From Vanilla planifolia (taxonomy: Eukaryota > Streptophyta > Magnoliopsida > Asparagales > Orchidaceae): a stretch of DNA of 64,000 nt. Under the pieces are notes generated by a model, which saw only the letters and a list, made by a program, of their open reading frames with translations, had not been told where the DNA came from and made no database searches. Positions 24,080 to 37,084 of the stretch are shown in pieces. Positions within the stretch are counted from its first letter, which is position 1; every line of letters starts with the position of its first letter. Both the position numbers and the translations under genes were made by a program. The stretch covers positions 14,045,755 through 14,109,754 of the forward strand of contig CM043868.1 of NCBI GenBank assembly GCA_023846275.1. The letters run 5' to 3'.

Positions 24080-27000
24080 TGGACCTTGCCAACCCTTATT
24101 GGCCTTCCCCACATCTTCCCTCTTATTATAATATCAGTGCTATTGCTAGTTTCACGTTTGCATTAATACCACTATTAAAATCAACAATACAAATTATCTC
24201 TTGTGGCATTATGTTTTTTTGGTTTCTCATAAGATCTCATGAGAAACTTCATCATTTTGACTCTTTTGCACCTAAACCAATGAATTTTATCAAATATTAC
24301 CAAATGGTAAACCTTTGACTATATGTTATTCATATGAATATTTAAGAGTCCCAAACTTGTTATTACAACCATTGTCATGTTTTAAGAGATAGCAAAAGGG
24401 TGGGATTTACTTCACTCAATATATCTTCGAGACAATAACATCTCTGGGATATAGACTCTCTACTTTAGCATCTCTTTAGAGGATGACAAATCCATTCAAA
24501 ATTATTGTAATACTTTCTTGATCTCACAACTAAGCATAAACAAAATAAGGAGTTTCTTATGACTAAGTTTCTCTTTACGTTCTTGTCGTCACTCTAATTT
24601 GTCCAAGTTTAGTTGACGGCTGACTGTGTCATCTCTAATATTTTGATGAATTTCACATTTATTCTATAGGTCACTAAGCTCCTAACTCAATCCTCCTTGA
24701 GCTGTGAACTAATTGCTCTTGTTATTGGCTCTAGTGGGTGTTGTGGTACTTGTGATCATAGTGGCCATGGTGGTGGAAGAGGTTGTGGATGCTACTCTCA
24801 TTAACTTACCAATATTGGTAGAGATTTAATCTTTTTCAAATTGTTGTTAAGAAAAATTTAGTTATCATATGGTTGCTCAAATATTACAATTATTGCTTCT
24901 GATACACGCAATTTTTGCTTCTAGTTTTATTGTAAATGCGAACTCTTGTACATCTTGGGTCTTAGATTTTAGGACATCCACTTATATGATTAGCAATTGT
25001 TTATTATTTTTCTCCCTTAGATTTCAAATTCTCCCACTTATCAATGTTAATGATGGATCCCCTTTATTATTGTTGGAAAAGATTCCATTCGTTCCCTCCC
25101 TTAATGACTCTTCAATGTCTTATATATCCCAAACTTGCCTATTAGCTTGTTATCTATGCATTGCCTTATCCAATCTCATAATTTCTTTATAATTTTCAAT
25201 CCTTGTTGTGTTTTTCAATGTCTTGACATGAAGAAGACGATTGGTGGTAGTGTCGAAGTAAGATACATTTACTATCTAGCTCTATATCCATTGTTCTCTT
25301 GGCCACTCTCTCTCTCTCTTCTTACCAATGGTATTGTCATCTCCATTATCCTCCCCCTCATCGTTTATGGGATTTCACTCGTCTTTTTTCCTCATTAAGT
25401 TTGAATGTAATGTTTGTAAGTATGACGAGACCAATGCATCTTTTTTTCTTTTATCTCCCTCCTCTCAAAGCCAAGCTCCTTTTGATTTAGTACACTTAGA
25501 TCTATGATTTCCTAGTCTTGTCCTCACCCGTTTGGGATATCATTGTTTTGTTTCCTTTATAGATGATTATACTAGAGTTATCTGAGTATATCTATTAAAA
25601 TGTTGATCCATTCTTTTTGATGATTTTAAACAATTTTATCAAGAAATTAAAATTCAATTATTTATCTCTATTAAAACTCTTTATTTTAAAATATGAACTA
25701 TAATATATGTATTTTGTTTTTCAATCTTTCTAGACTAAGTGTGACTTTATTAATCAATTTTCATATCCATGTATCTCACAACAAAAAGGTATGATCGAAC
25801 ATAAACATAAACATCTTTTTGATGTTGCTACATTTTTATGTTTCACATGAATGTTCTATGACAACTTTGAGGAGATGCTATTCTTATAGCTTTTTACTTA
25901 ATCAGCCAAGTTTCATGTATTAAACTTAATGGGGCTCCTTACTCTTTACTACAAATAACCCATTTTTCATCTTACTCCTCCAATAGTTGGCTATGTATGT
26001 TTTGCATACTACATCTTCAATGCTATAAGCTTTCTCCTCGTGCAAATAAGTGCATTTTTTTAGCTTTTTAGGATACAAAAAATGTGTCATTGTTATGATC
26101 TTTCAACAAATTGATTGTATATCTCTGTTGATGTTACATTTCATGAAACAAGTCCTTATTACTCAACTATCTCCTTGTTGATCAAATTCCTGCCAATGTT
26201 CTACTTGCACCTCTTGCTCTTGTTCTTGCCATTACTTCATTATAAGTTTATGTTTGATGGTCCCATTTGCCTTAGTTTGACATGTTGCCAATCTTGAAGT
26301 TATCTACCACTAAGAATTTGATTACCACATTAGATCTAAATGCCAATTACTCTTTGCAAATGCATACAGCAAAATACTTTCACCTTGTGCAATCTCTTGT
26401 TTCATTTGATCTACATCTGTCATGTCTAAGTGGAAAACTACAAGAGATATTGAAATGCAGGCTCGCATGAATCTTTACACATAGAACTTGTTTACATCAC
26501 ATGCTAATATTACACCTATTCCTTATCAATAGGTAGTAATAATTAAATTTCATTTAGATTGAACTATTGATTGCTATAAAGCTCGTTTGGTGGACAAATG
26601 ATATACTCAAGTTTATGAAATTAATTATTTTGAAACTTTTTCACTATAGTTTGGTTAAATTTTATTTGTATTATTCTCTCAATTACCATTAACCAAAGTT
26701 GGCACTTTTTATAAGTGATGTGAATTGTCTGTCTTTATGGTGACATCTTCCAAATAGTTTATATGGTGCATCCTTTATGTTGTGTTAACTAGGGGAACAT
26801 CAAGGTCTGTAGCCTTCAAAAAGCTTTATATGAGTTAAAAGAAAGTCGTCATGCCTAGTTTGATAAACTATATATGATATTGGCTAAAAGTTAATTTGTG
26901 AATTAGCATAGTTGATCACTTAATTTTTATGTGTTACTCTTATTTTGGTACAACAATCCTTACTATTTATGTGGATAGTATCATTTTGACTATGAATGAT

Positions 27001-27900
27001 ATCTGATATTGAGAAAATTAAATGGTAGATTGAAAGATTTTTATTACCAAGAGTTTAAGTTGTCCAAACAATTTTCTCCATATTTGCATTTGTATATAGC
27101 AATACAGGTTTCTCTCTTCCAAAGAAAATATGTCATAAAATTTCTTGAGATTGGGCTTTTTGGATACAACTTAATTGACTCACCTATGGAAGCTCTTCAA
27201 AACTTTGAAGAAGAAGAGCCATTCAAGATGCTCCTTATTATCTTCTACAAGTCAATAAAACTCGTTTATCTGATTTTTACCCATCCAGATATGTGCTTTG
27301 TTATTGGGGTGATAAGCTTGCATATTCAAAATCCCAAGAAGTATTGGAATGCTTTTTTAATATTTTTGAGATATATTAAAAGATTTCTAAGAACATGACT
27401 TGTGTATTGAAGACAAACACTCACAAATTGAAGCTTATTTTGGTGTTGAGTGTACTAAGTTTATTGAAGAACAAAATTTACTTTTAGATATTATTTCTTT
27501 GTGAGGAGAGAGATCTTGTGTCTTGGGAAAGTAAGAAACAAATGATTGTTGCTAGATTGAGTGTAGAGATTGAATATTGAGCAGTGGTTCATACCATTCA
27601 AGAAATGATACAAATGAAAAATTTCATTGAAAAAGTTGTTCTCCGATATGTTGTCTGATGATTCTTAAATGTAATAATTGCATGCCCTTTCACATTGCAA
27701 GTAGCCCATCTTTCATGAAAGGATCTCTCACGTTAATATAGATTATCATTTCATTTGAAATGATGTATTATGTAAGAAAATTATTGTTTTTCATGTCTTC
27801 AGGAGAATAGATAGCTTCTTTCTTTACAAAGTCTTTTGGATTACAATTCTCCAATCTTTGTAACAAGGTAAACCTTCATGGTATATATGCTCCAACTTGA
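24080..27900 (+). pseudogene. copia gag-pol polyprotein, broken
   Basis: Landmarks in order: a gag-like stretch (24.08-24.7 kb) with a glycine-rich block near 24.75 kb; the protease end and GAG-pre-integrase region (VLYIPNLP, CVFQCLDMKKTIGG, YYLAL, about 25.1-25.3 kb); integrase (CISQQKGMIEHKHKHLFDVA, about 25.77 kb, matching TPQQNGVAERKHRHLxEVA); the post-integrase block YISVDVTFHETSPY (about 26.12 kb); reverse transcriptase pieces to DSPMEA (about 27.18 kb); RNase H linker (PDMCFVIGVISLHIQNPKKY, about 27.28 kb); RNase H (KKQMIVARLSVEIEY, about 27.54 kb); and the end YAPT plus stop at 27898-27900. Many stops and frameshifts show it is inactive. Confidence 0.85.
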
Positions 27901-28200
27901 ATGCATGTATTCTTAGAAATATTAGAAATAATATCAAGGATATTATAAAAATTAGTGATGAAAATATTCTTATGAATATCTTTAAAATCTTTTCTTATAA
28001 CTTTGCAATATGTTCTTTTCTCTTTTTTTATTGTATCTTCGCTACTTTACCTATTTATAGGCACTTCTTAGAAATAATGAAACAAGCTCTTCTTCTTCAA
28101 AAAGGAAGTTATCTTGACATAGCTCATAAAATGCATTCTCATATAATGCCCTTATTTACCAATCAAGACCTTCATGATTGGGCTAAAGCAAGGAGGGGTT
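27901..28200 (+). repeat. probable 3' LTR start of the copia element
   Basis: Directly after the polyprotein stop comes TGTATTCTTAGAAATATTAGAAA, which resembles the TGTTAGAAATATT start of many plant copia LTRs. No second copy was found, so the length is a guess. Confidence 0.45.
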
Positions 28201-29339
28201 AATGGACTTTATTGGGATTAGCACCTTTCTTAAGGAAAATAGTTGATTGGGTTTAAGTCACAATGTTTAATTAAACGTGTCAACATGTGAGGGACTTGGG
28301 ACATTTGGTGGTGGATAAATGGGTATTAACCAGAGGATTTATCAACTTATGGTGGGGTTAGAAAATTAGCATGCATAACAAGAATGGTTATTAGGACATG
28401 GTTGTGATTATGAGCTCTATCGGTGAACCATTGGACTATGGCCATTAGGCTTATCCTAACATGAAATTAAGTCTTAATGATGAGTGTTAGGTCTCAGGTG
28501 TTGGCAATGGTCATCAGCTATTGTTCAATTGTTTGCATGATTTGGACCAAGGATTTATGTGGCCAAACTGTAGTTGTGGCTTGTAAACACAATGTACATG
28601 CTTAAAAAGGATACTTTGATGGTAGATAGACTGACCAAACTATAGGATTTATCGAGTTTAGTTGGGCTGAAAAACTTGGGTACAGGATAGGGAAAAACTC
28701 ATTGGGCAAGTGCGGCGAATCAATTCTTAAGAGTTCATTAGCTCAATGCTAGTTAGGACCTCAAACATCTAAGGAACCCTTGAAAATAATTGTTTTTCTT
28801 GAGAAGGAAGAAACGATGAGTTACGCATTTGAAATTTTATAGGCTGTCTCTACAAATGAAGGAGCTTCTTGTAGTTGTTTGGAGGAAGTTGGCATTAGGA
28901 TTGATCGTGTACTAGTTGTTAATGAGGATGTCCCAATTAAGATCAAGCTTTTAGACATTAGTGTAGCCATGAGTGTCCTTGTCCTTTATGAGGGTTAGAT
29001 TGTCTTGGAAAATTGTTGTTGGTGAATGTTATTGTCGTAGTAAGGCTTTTTCCTTTGTCAAAAACCAGCATGTGCAATGCTTCTATCCTTGTGCCTTAGT
29101 GTAGATCCAAATTGAGGAAAAAAACACTCTATTTTGATGAGGATGAAAGCCTTTAGTGTCCTACATCAAAGCAAAGGGAGAATTACTAATTGTTGTGTTG
29201 GCATGGTGTTTAGTTCTCCTAGAACATGTCAGGTAATTGATTGATCCATGTGATGTTTACGTTGTTGAGGCAAACCTTCGAGATGTTTAATATTTGTTGG
29301 TTTGTAGGACTGATTTGGTTATTTGAGTGGGGATGAGCC

Positions 29340-29850
29340 ATTGAAGCAAACTTTAAAGCTATCTTGTTATGTTCACAGAATTCCTAGATATCTTTGTCGT
29401 TGAAGGACTTGGACTTGTCATTGATGATAGTCATTGTCAAGCTGTACTGGCAAACAATGTATAGCTAAAAAAAATTTTTTATTATGGAGGCTTTTCATCC
29501 TTATTATAGGCTTGGCCTTAATCCACTTGATGTTTGTTGACAAGCTAGTAGAAAATGTTGTCCCTATTAATCTTTCGATAATGAGTCAAGGAAGTTCATT
29601 CCTTAGAGGGCTAACAACAATGAATTGTTTATTTATTTAAGCATTAAGGTGGTATATCTAATGATGTCGACAAGTAAAGTTGGCATTGGATGCACTTCTT
29701 GGGTGAAACCTTCAACATCCTTCTTGATTTTGGGATAATAATACTTTTATCGTATGACCCAAGATGTGAGGGATAAACCCTTGGCATGTTTGTTGTAATT
29801 CCCCTTGCAGATCAAGTAGAGAACCTCCTATGCTTACAGAATGAAAGCAC
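29340..29850 (-). pseudogene. gypsy integrase fragment (zinc-binding and core)
   Basis: From about 29795 downward the - strand reads GNYNKHAKGLSLTSWVIR, a stop, then KYYYPKIKKDVEGFT, matching GxCGNHxGGxSLAxxVLRQGYYWPTxxxDxxxFV, the segment before the paired cysteines of gypsy integrase. Further on, KWIKAKPIIRMKS matches the core block FTKWxEAKPL. Stops occur between and inside the blocks. The match is to the Tat-like group, as for the element at 5.4-8.06 kb. Confidence 0.75.
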
Positions 29851-31603
29851 TTGAGAATAAGCATATCGAAGTATCTATGATACATGTGCCATCCACAACT
29901 ATCAAGAAATTTGTCTTTCTAGCTCTTTTTCATTTTGAGATGAATTGATTTTAAAAGATGGAGTCACATCTACAACCATAGACTTGGGAAGGGATTTGAT
30001 CACATTAGCCAACTCCTAAGGTTTGTAGCTGCTCAATATCATACTTTGCCAAATGGTTAGCTTGTTGGTTCTCCTTTTGCTGGATATATGTGAGATTGAC
30101 CTAATCGAATTGCAAAACTTCCTAGGATAGATCGTGATACTTCTTATGGGCTTTTTCTTTTCTTTAAAATTTTTGTTGATCTACAGCATGAAAAGTGGAG
30201 CCACTAAAAATGTGCATAGAGCACATGCTAAGTCTCTAGCATAATGTAGGTCACTTGACGTGGTCTTATACTTGATAGGTTGTTGTTTTGGAAACAAAGG
30301 ACGACTATTGCAACATCAACAAGTTAACTACTTACACTATGGGCATTCTTAACACTATTAGATTTGTTCATCTTTTCTTCAATGCTCCATAGAATTTGAT
30401 AACTTTTTGAAGGTATTGCATTACTACAGGATTGGCATGAAACCTTGTATCCTCAACAACTTTCAAGATGATTGTGACATTTCATTACTCTTATGGATAT
30501 CTCATACGGCAGCCCTGTACATTATATGACATTTATGCTTCATGCTTAAAATGTTTTTGTCATATTTGACTCGTCTATAAGCTCCAACCATTATCCTTCA
30601 TTACCATGCACTCGAGATCCATTTCAAGTGAAATGGTTTGCCTCTTTGGTACATCTATGACCATTTCTTATAGATGGCTTTGGAGACTCCTAGTAGGACA
30701 ACACTCGGCCCTTTATTTGACACCCTTTCAACTCTTATTAGCTCGATTGACGCCCAACCCGTTGGCTTGATTTGATAATTGTCTGAGAATGCTCTACAAC
30801 ATCACACATGACTTAAATGCTGCTTTTGCAACATCTTTACATCTTTTGTGAGATCTTTCAATCTTCCACAACATTGCTTAAGTTGCTCTCACAACCTTCA
30901 GCCCTTAGATGCTCCAAGTATAAGGGATAACTTAGTCTCTTATGGCATCTTTTATCATCCCTGGCTCATTAAGGGTACGAGAAAAACCACAAAACACAAT
31001 TCTTGACATCCATCAATTGGCCTACATGCTTTTTGTTTCCTAGTAACTCAACTAATCCAAGTTTGCCACATGTTAGTAAACACGAACATGGCTGCCCTCG
31101 CACAACTTCTTATGACTCTAATGTGGTGCATAACAACCACATAAATATCCATAGCTTTTTCTTGTAACATCATGAAAATGTTTTCCTCAAAATTGTTAGT
31201 TCCTTTTCCTCCCCCACTTTCTTTATTATTTACATTATAATGGAAGTTTCATGGTTTGCACTTTTCTAGATAGATGTGAGAAAGTTATAAATTACTTTCC
31301 TACCTTTGTTTAAGTTCATGAACTAGACAACTTTGAACATAATAATATAATTAAGTCTAGGTTGTACTCTATATAATGCCAATCCTAGTATGTATGAAGC
31401 TAGCCCTATCTTGAATCCATATTGAAATTTATCCTTCTCAACTTTTGGAGTGTTGATTCTCAAAATACTACATGAGATAGAGTGTCGAAACTCAAAGAAA
31501 GTCAAAGCCCAACTTAATCCTTCTACAAAGGAAGCTTCATGGGAGGAGAGATTTCCTTAGGGGAGTTAAAAAGTCCTAAACATTATCTCTTAGTTCCATC
31601 ATC

Positions 31604-32119
31604 GGCCTTTCTTGTCCATTGATGCATGACTAAGATCCCTAGCTATATCCATTGATGCATAACTAAGATCCCTAGCTATATCATTGATTGAGGTCTACCA
31701 TCTCCATCCTTGGCAAATCGATTATTTACACATGCTACGTCTCAACCTAATAACTTTGCATATAGTAGTGACTTGAGTTGGGCTAATGAGCATATTACCT
31801 ACTTCATAATTTTTCTTGATTGCATAACTAAGATGTCCATTGATGCATAACTAAGATAGCTATATCCATTGATGCATAACTAAGATCCCTAGCTATATCG
31901 GCCTTTCTTGTCCATTGATGCATAACTAAGATCCCTAGCTATATCCATTGATGCATAACTAAGATCCTTAGCTATATCATTGATTGAGGTCTACCATCTC
32001 CATCCTTGGCAAATCGATTATTTACACATGCTACGTCTCAACCTAATAACTTTGCATATAGTAGTGACTTGAGTTGGGCTAATGAGCATATTACCTACTT
32101 CATAATTTTTCTTGATTGC
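31604..32119. repeat. 296-bp near-identical tandem duplication with internal ~33-bp minisatellite
   Basis: The segment starting GGCCTTTCTTGTCCATTGATGC occurs at 31604 and 31900, and matches through TTTTCTTGATTGC at 31811-31823 and 32107-32119. Only a few substitutions are visible over about 220 bases. Inside and between the copies, a unit of about 33 bases (CCATTGATGCATAACTAAGA plus TCCCTAGCTATAT) recurs about six times, some truncated. The low divergence contrasts with the decayed surroundings, so the duplication is recent. No coding potential. Confidence 0.95.
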
Positions 32120-33492
32120 CATTGATAAATTACTAGACAAACCTTTGCGGGTTCTTTTGACATGGTCTATTGTACAATGAAATCATACAAAGTTTGAGCT
32201 TTGATCACTTTCCATTAGGAGTACTCAGGTCACACTCATCAAGCTCAATGGACAACCTTTATAAGAATGTCTTATTGGGCAGTCCATCATTAACACTATG
32301 GAGTGGAATTGGAATATGGACTTAACATTATGGTTGCTATGACAAGAGTCATTAGCAAGCTTATCCAAGATGGGATACAAAGGACATGACTAGTGTAGTG
32401 CTTTGGTTATTACACCTTGTCTTCCTCTCTAACCAGGATGGCATTTACAATCTCATCAACATCATTGTTGTACTTTAGCACAGTTTCTTTGTTTCAATTC
32501 CATAGTTCCCCATTAAGGGTCTCTCTAGTCTAGGGTTTTCTTGCAAATGTGATTTCTTTGTTTTATGCTTTTATGGTTCAAAAAGCCTAATTGTTGATTA
32601 GTTAATGATATTTCAAAAAGTTTGTCATCGATTGGGTAGTGATTGTTCAAGAAGCCAACAGTGTGATACACTAAATGCCTCTAAGCTTTGGACTACTCTT
32701 GACAAGGTTGTTAACATAACCTTCCACATTCTAGGCTATTTTCTCTTTTAAGATAGACTCCAATTATCCATTGATAGGTCATGCCAATGTATTTTAGCTC
32801 AAATGACATCAAATTGTAATAATCTATTCCTCATCAATCTTGGCTATGCATAACTTTTGGCACCTAAGAATGAGTCCAAGAAGCTTATCACTGGATGTTT
32901 GATGATAGAGACAATTTGGGCATCTATACATAGACTAATTGCCTTTTGGCCAGACCTTATTGAGACTAATCAAGTCTATATACGTACTCCATCTCTTATT
33001 ACTTTGTTCTTGAGGATGACTTTGTTTGGCCATTTTGTGCATTGGATCTCACAAATGAACATAGCTTGCAAAACTTTAAGAACCTCCCCTTTATTTCCCT
33101 CATCCATTTTGAGTGGAAAGTTTGTTATTTTCTTGAATGGTGGGTTGCATCTCAAGATGCCAAGCAAGTGCCGAGTTGTTTAACAATCTATCCTTGGCTT
33201 GCCAATTCATTGTACTAGTCTTGAAGTAGGTTGAGAACCATGGAATTATGCACTTTGTTAAGTTCATCAGTACAGAACAATTTTGGATCATTAAAATATT
33301 TTGGTTATGATTGGATGATAAGCCACCAAGTGTTTTGACAGTGACTGTCTAAGTGTATCGTATCCAAAAACATTCAAATTGTATCTTTGATATGCTTGTT
33401 GGATTGACTTAGTTTGGATGGTCTCATGGGTGATCTCCATCATCTGTGCTAAAGGCTTTCAGGAGTGATGGGAGAGCTCATGTCAAAGAGCT

Positions 33493-33598
33493 CGCCTACA
33501 TTAGAACATTCTTAAAGCAATTAATAAAATGACCGACTTATTATTCGCCTACATTTGAACATTCTTAAAGCAATTAATAAAATGACCGACTTACCTAT
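33493..33598. repeat. 53-bp tandem duplication
   Basis: Two near-identical units start CGCCTACATT at 33493 and 33546. Both contain GAACATTCTTAAAGCAATTA and AATGACCGACTTA. It lies inside the decayed gag region. Confidence 0.95.
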
Positions 33599-33870
33599 TA
33601 TCTTAGCAGTATTGAACAACTCTTGCTCTCATCATTTTATGATACCAGTGATAATGAAATCGGCAATGAATCTATGGTGGAGATCATCAAATGAGCAAAT
33701 GGTCCTAAGAGGGAGGCACTTGCATGATCTTGTGTGATCCCTTTAAAGTGGTCATGAATAGGTTACATGGAATCACCTTAAACAGAGGTGTTTGTCAATT
33801 GTCTTTTCAAACCTGGTCACATGATCATCTAGATTTGAATTGCCAATTTAGGCGTTTAAAGTTGGTATAA
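33550..33870 (-). pseudogene. gypsy gag fragment
   Basis: The - strand translation gives DDHVTRFEKTIDKHL, then FMTTLKGSHKIMQVPPS, matching the capsid pattern DPxxHVxxFExxM...xxTLKGxAxxWxxxLPPxSI of plant gypsy gag. Stops interrupt it. Its place just inside the right LTR fits a 5' gag on the - strand. Confidence 0.75.
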
Positions 33871-34339
33871 GATGAAAGGCGTTTGTCAAAATACTCCGAA
33901 TTGGCAAAAACTATTGTGTAGTTGTCCTAGTATTTTTTAGATTGGAGAACAAAGGGAATGTGAATGAAGAGGAAGTGGCAGGGGTTGCCGCTGGTTGCTT
34001 TTCATGTGGCAACAACGTAATGGGTGAGGAGTTGGGGACTTGCTTTCTGTTGCCCAATCTTTTGTTGCTTTGCATCAAGACGTTCTAGACCTGGAAGCCC
34101 AAAACCTTGGTTTGATTGGTTGGACGTGGGCCTTGTTAGAGTGGGAATCAAGAGGAAACAAAATGGTATACTGCTCCCTCAAGTATAGTCGAAGCCAGCA
34201 CATTGATGATAAATGCTGTAAGTTTTATTGTCAAGGATTGAATCTTTTGTTTTTTATAGCATTGATGGAGTTTGTTAGCTATGTTCTAGCACTTGTAGAA
34301 CTCCCTTTTAGAAATACATAAAAAAAAGAGCAAAGATCA

Positions 34340-35100
34340 ACATGTGCTAATGTGACAAACACCTTGAAATAGAAAAAACTGCAACCTCTCTAGGGTCTAA
34401 CGAACTCAACAAGTATTTAGTTGGTTACAAAGAGGGAACTCTCTCAAGTTATAAGGACACTCTAGATGGGAGATCAAGTGGCCAAAACACAAGTAAAAGC
34501 CTAAAGACTTTTGAAAAAGGGAATGAGAGAGGATGGCTTATGAGTCAACTGTGATCTGCTAGTTTTTTGTTATCCTTGCATTGTGATGAAGTTCATAGCT
34601 ATTTCTTTATGTGGGGGAGATTCTTTATAGGCATTGGTGCAACAGTATTGGTTATTAAGGAGAGTTCTTTTTGTCAATAGAATATATGAGACAATAAATG
34701 TTATATTCAATGGTCTAGGATTTTGTTTGGTGTCTATTAACTAGATCTAGCCCATAGAGTTCCTCGTTGATGAACACTATTGATCTGAATCAAAGCATGA
34801 ATCCTGTTTTATAGCTTGTGGATTGCTTGTAGGTCTTCTTGTCAATTTGACAAAAGAAGAAGCTTATTCATCTAAACCAAAGGTGAGTCTTGGACAATTT
34901 AACGAAGAATCAAGGACAAAGGACTAGGTCTATGGTAAAAAAGCCAACATTTATGGTCGAAGAGCCAACTTTGAGGCCTTGACAAGGGTGGGAGTTTGTC
35001 TGCCAAGCAAAGGAACATGAAATAGGGACCAAAGGGCCTAAATTGGTCTTGGTTGATTTGGTCTATTGAATGGGGTTTGCTAGACGCCATAGAATACATA
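34340..35100 (-). mobile_element. right (5') LTR remnant of the intronic gypsy element
   Basis: Partner of 15.3-15.9 kb (shared blocks given there). Its right part, beyond 34.89 kb, has no left counterpart because the left copy is interrupted by the copia insertion. The outer edge is uncertain. Confidence 0.6.
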
Positions 35101-35632
35101 GAAAGACAGGAAGATTTTGTTTTACAGATGAGACGTTGTGGGAAAATATTTTGTTGAGACTTCTATGGCAGTCATCTGTACTAGTCGTCTGCTACCGCTA
35201 GATGTTTTATTGCTATTTAAGAAGAAAATTGGTACCTAAATAAGCCCAGAATATAACACCATTGCACATGCAATTTCTACTTGAAAATTTCTTGCAACTT
35301 TATAAGACATCATTAAAGTTTTGACTTCATGATTCAGTTTTGTTTTTAAGAGATGTTAGTAAAAGATTCTTTTTTCTTGTTTAGCTTTAAAGTTCATATT
35401 AAATAGCTTGCATGATTGATTTTAATTACTACGAACTGGATTTTGACATTTACGACTTCTCTTTAAGTTGGTATCCGCTGAAGGCAAAGTTTGCTTAAAT
35501 TTTCAGCTATTTTAACTACGGCTCATCGTGTAGTTTTACATTAAAAGACTATATTAATGCTGATAAACCTAGTAATCATCTATATTCTTCATTGTCATGT
35601 CTTTCTACATCTCTAGCTTTTTTTTTTTTTAG

Positions 35633-37084
35633 ATCTTTGAGGGAGAAAGCAAGTTTCTTGCATCCATAATGGAATCATCCGACATGCTCTATGCAGCTGC
35701 AGCTAGTCTTGAATTGAACTTGCAACTGTTTTGTTCACATATGCCTGATTCAACTGATGAGATTATTCTGAACTGCATCAAAACAATTGGCATAATTGAC
35801 AGAGGCCTTTATCCAGCAATGCCCGAATCGGAATCGATTTCTGAATCCTTTCTTACAAGGTTTCCTTCTTTAAATCCACTGTCAGCACATGCGATCCTTT
35901 CCTCTGGTGGCATTCTTGTAGAATTTTTGGAGTGGTCACCTGAATGCAGAATTAAGGCCATTGGAAAATACAAGATGCCTGCTGAAAGCATTTGTCTATT
36001 CAATGCCTTATGCAGGTATGGTGAGTTTGGAGAATCTAAATCTGTAATGACGGATTGCTCGTCCATTGGTTCAGATAACAGTGGTGTATCGCTTCAGTCT
36101 AACAGAAAAAGGCAGAGATATATGGCTAGTTCTCGCAAACCTGACACTCTGTTGGATGAGTCATTTTATGTTGGAAAGGTTCCATCAAATCATATCGGCA
36201 GTGGGGCGCCTCAGACATCCAGGCCATACCTGTCAAACAATTTCAAATTTCATGGTGTACCTGAAAGAGCTCAATTCTTCAATGACCCAGAAATTATAGA
36301 CAGCAAATTGGAAGTAAACAATTCAAAAATAGACAATCTTGGTAGGAATTTCTTTTCCCAACATGCTGAGCATGACGGTAAATTCGACCTTGATGCTATT
36401 GACCATAGTAGCAGTTTCTCAAATGAGCAGTCTTCTTCAATCCCAAGTAGCGGATTCAATATTAGGAGTTCAGAATTAAGCAAACAAGAGGTCGAAAGCT
36501 TTTACCCTCCAGGCAGGTCATCATTTCGGCAGATTAGCACATTTCCAACGTCATTGGAGATTAACTTCGGTGAAAAAGATCGGACATGCTTTGATCAAAA
36601 TATCAATTTTATCCAATCTGTCAAAGCTAAATTTGGATTGATTGATAAAGAAGTTTCTGCAGAAAAAGCGGATATTTTACATGAGAATGTGTCGGACGCA
36701 CTTGATCCTACTTGTAGAAATAGAATCCCATACCTTGGTGATATATATCTCGCCAATATGAACCAACCTTCTCAAGAGCAAAATAGCAGGAAATACAAGA
36801 TTGAATTTCTAGACCGTGTAAACAAGAGGAGCAGAATGCAACAGCAATCTCCATGGAACACAAGTCAAATTCGCCCTGGGAGTTCAAAAAAGCAAATTAG
36901 TTTACAGAAAAAAAGTCCATCAATTATCGACACTTTCAGATACCGAGGAAACAAGCAAGTCAACACAACATCCAATAAGTGCAATAACTTTGCTCGAACA
37001 AAATCAGGACCACGTGACTTGGAGAAGAAGGATTCGGCATTGATCACTCCAACATGGACCCCCATTGATAAGCGAGCAAGACAG
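35633..37084 (+). CDS. SHOC1: SHOC1 large exon: end of XPF-like core, HhH-like region, disordered tail
   Basis: A 484-codon exon in one frame, from the T-tract acceptor AG at 35631-35632 to CAG/GTCTTC after 37084, phase 0 at both ends. The methionine at 35669 is internal, not the protein start: the 12 codons before it (IFEGESKFLASI) are conserved in SHOC1. Next come ESSDMLYAAAASL and LQLFCS, the end of the nuclease-like core. A helix-hairpin-helix-like stretch follows (FLTRFPSLNPLSAHAILSSG, about 35.85-35.91 kb), then a long hydrophilic, probably disordered region. Near the end come two short motifs I know from plant SHOC1: FLDRVNKRSR (about 36.81 kb) and KKSPSIIDTFRYRG (about 36.91 kb). SHOC1 with PTD resembles an XPF-ERCC1 pair lacking nuclease residues and acts on meiotic recombination intermediates in the nucleus. 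The frame is intact, so the gene is probably functional. Confidence 0.93.

Larger units (their letters stand above)
24000..28200 (+). mobile_element. degenerate Ty1/copia retrotransposon in SHOC1 intron
   Basis: A + strand copia element with gag, protease, integrase, reverse transcriptase and RNase H pieces in the normal order. It ends in a typical copia C-terminus and stop at 27900 and probable 3' LTR sequence to about 28.2 kb. I could not identify its 5' LTR. It lies inside the gypsy element that fills the SHOC1 intron. Confidence 0.8.
28201..34330 (-). mobile_element. internal region of the intronic gypsy element
   Basis: On the - strand, gag (about 33.87-33.55 kb) and integrase (about 29.85-29.34 kb) lie in the order and distance expected of a Ty3/gypsy element whose 5' LTR is at 34.34-35.1 kb and whose 3' LTR remnant is at 15.3-15.9 kb. 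Between them (30.4-33.2 kb) protease and reverse transcriptase are too decayed to place, and two local tandem duplications occur. Copia elements separate the integrase end from the left LTR. Confidence 0.7.
15106..35632 (+). other. SHOC1: giant SHOC1 intron (20,527 bp) built from nested retrotransposons
   Basis: The donor GTAATT at 15106 and the acceptor at 35631-35632, which follows a run of 13 T, join the codon CTG to ATC. Across the junction the protein reads SGCIL/IFEGESKFLASIMESSD, which matches the uninterrupted SHOC1 family sequence (CIxVFEGExxFLAxVMxSSD). The two exons therefore belong together despite the 20.5 kb gap. The intron holds a - strand gypsy with separated LTR remnants and two copia elements within it. 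Little non-repetitive intron remains, at about 15.1-15.3 and 35.1-35.6 kb. Confidence 0.9.
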
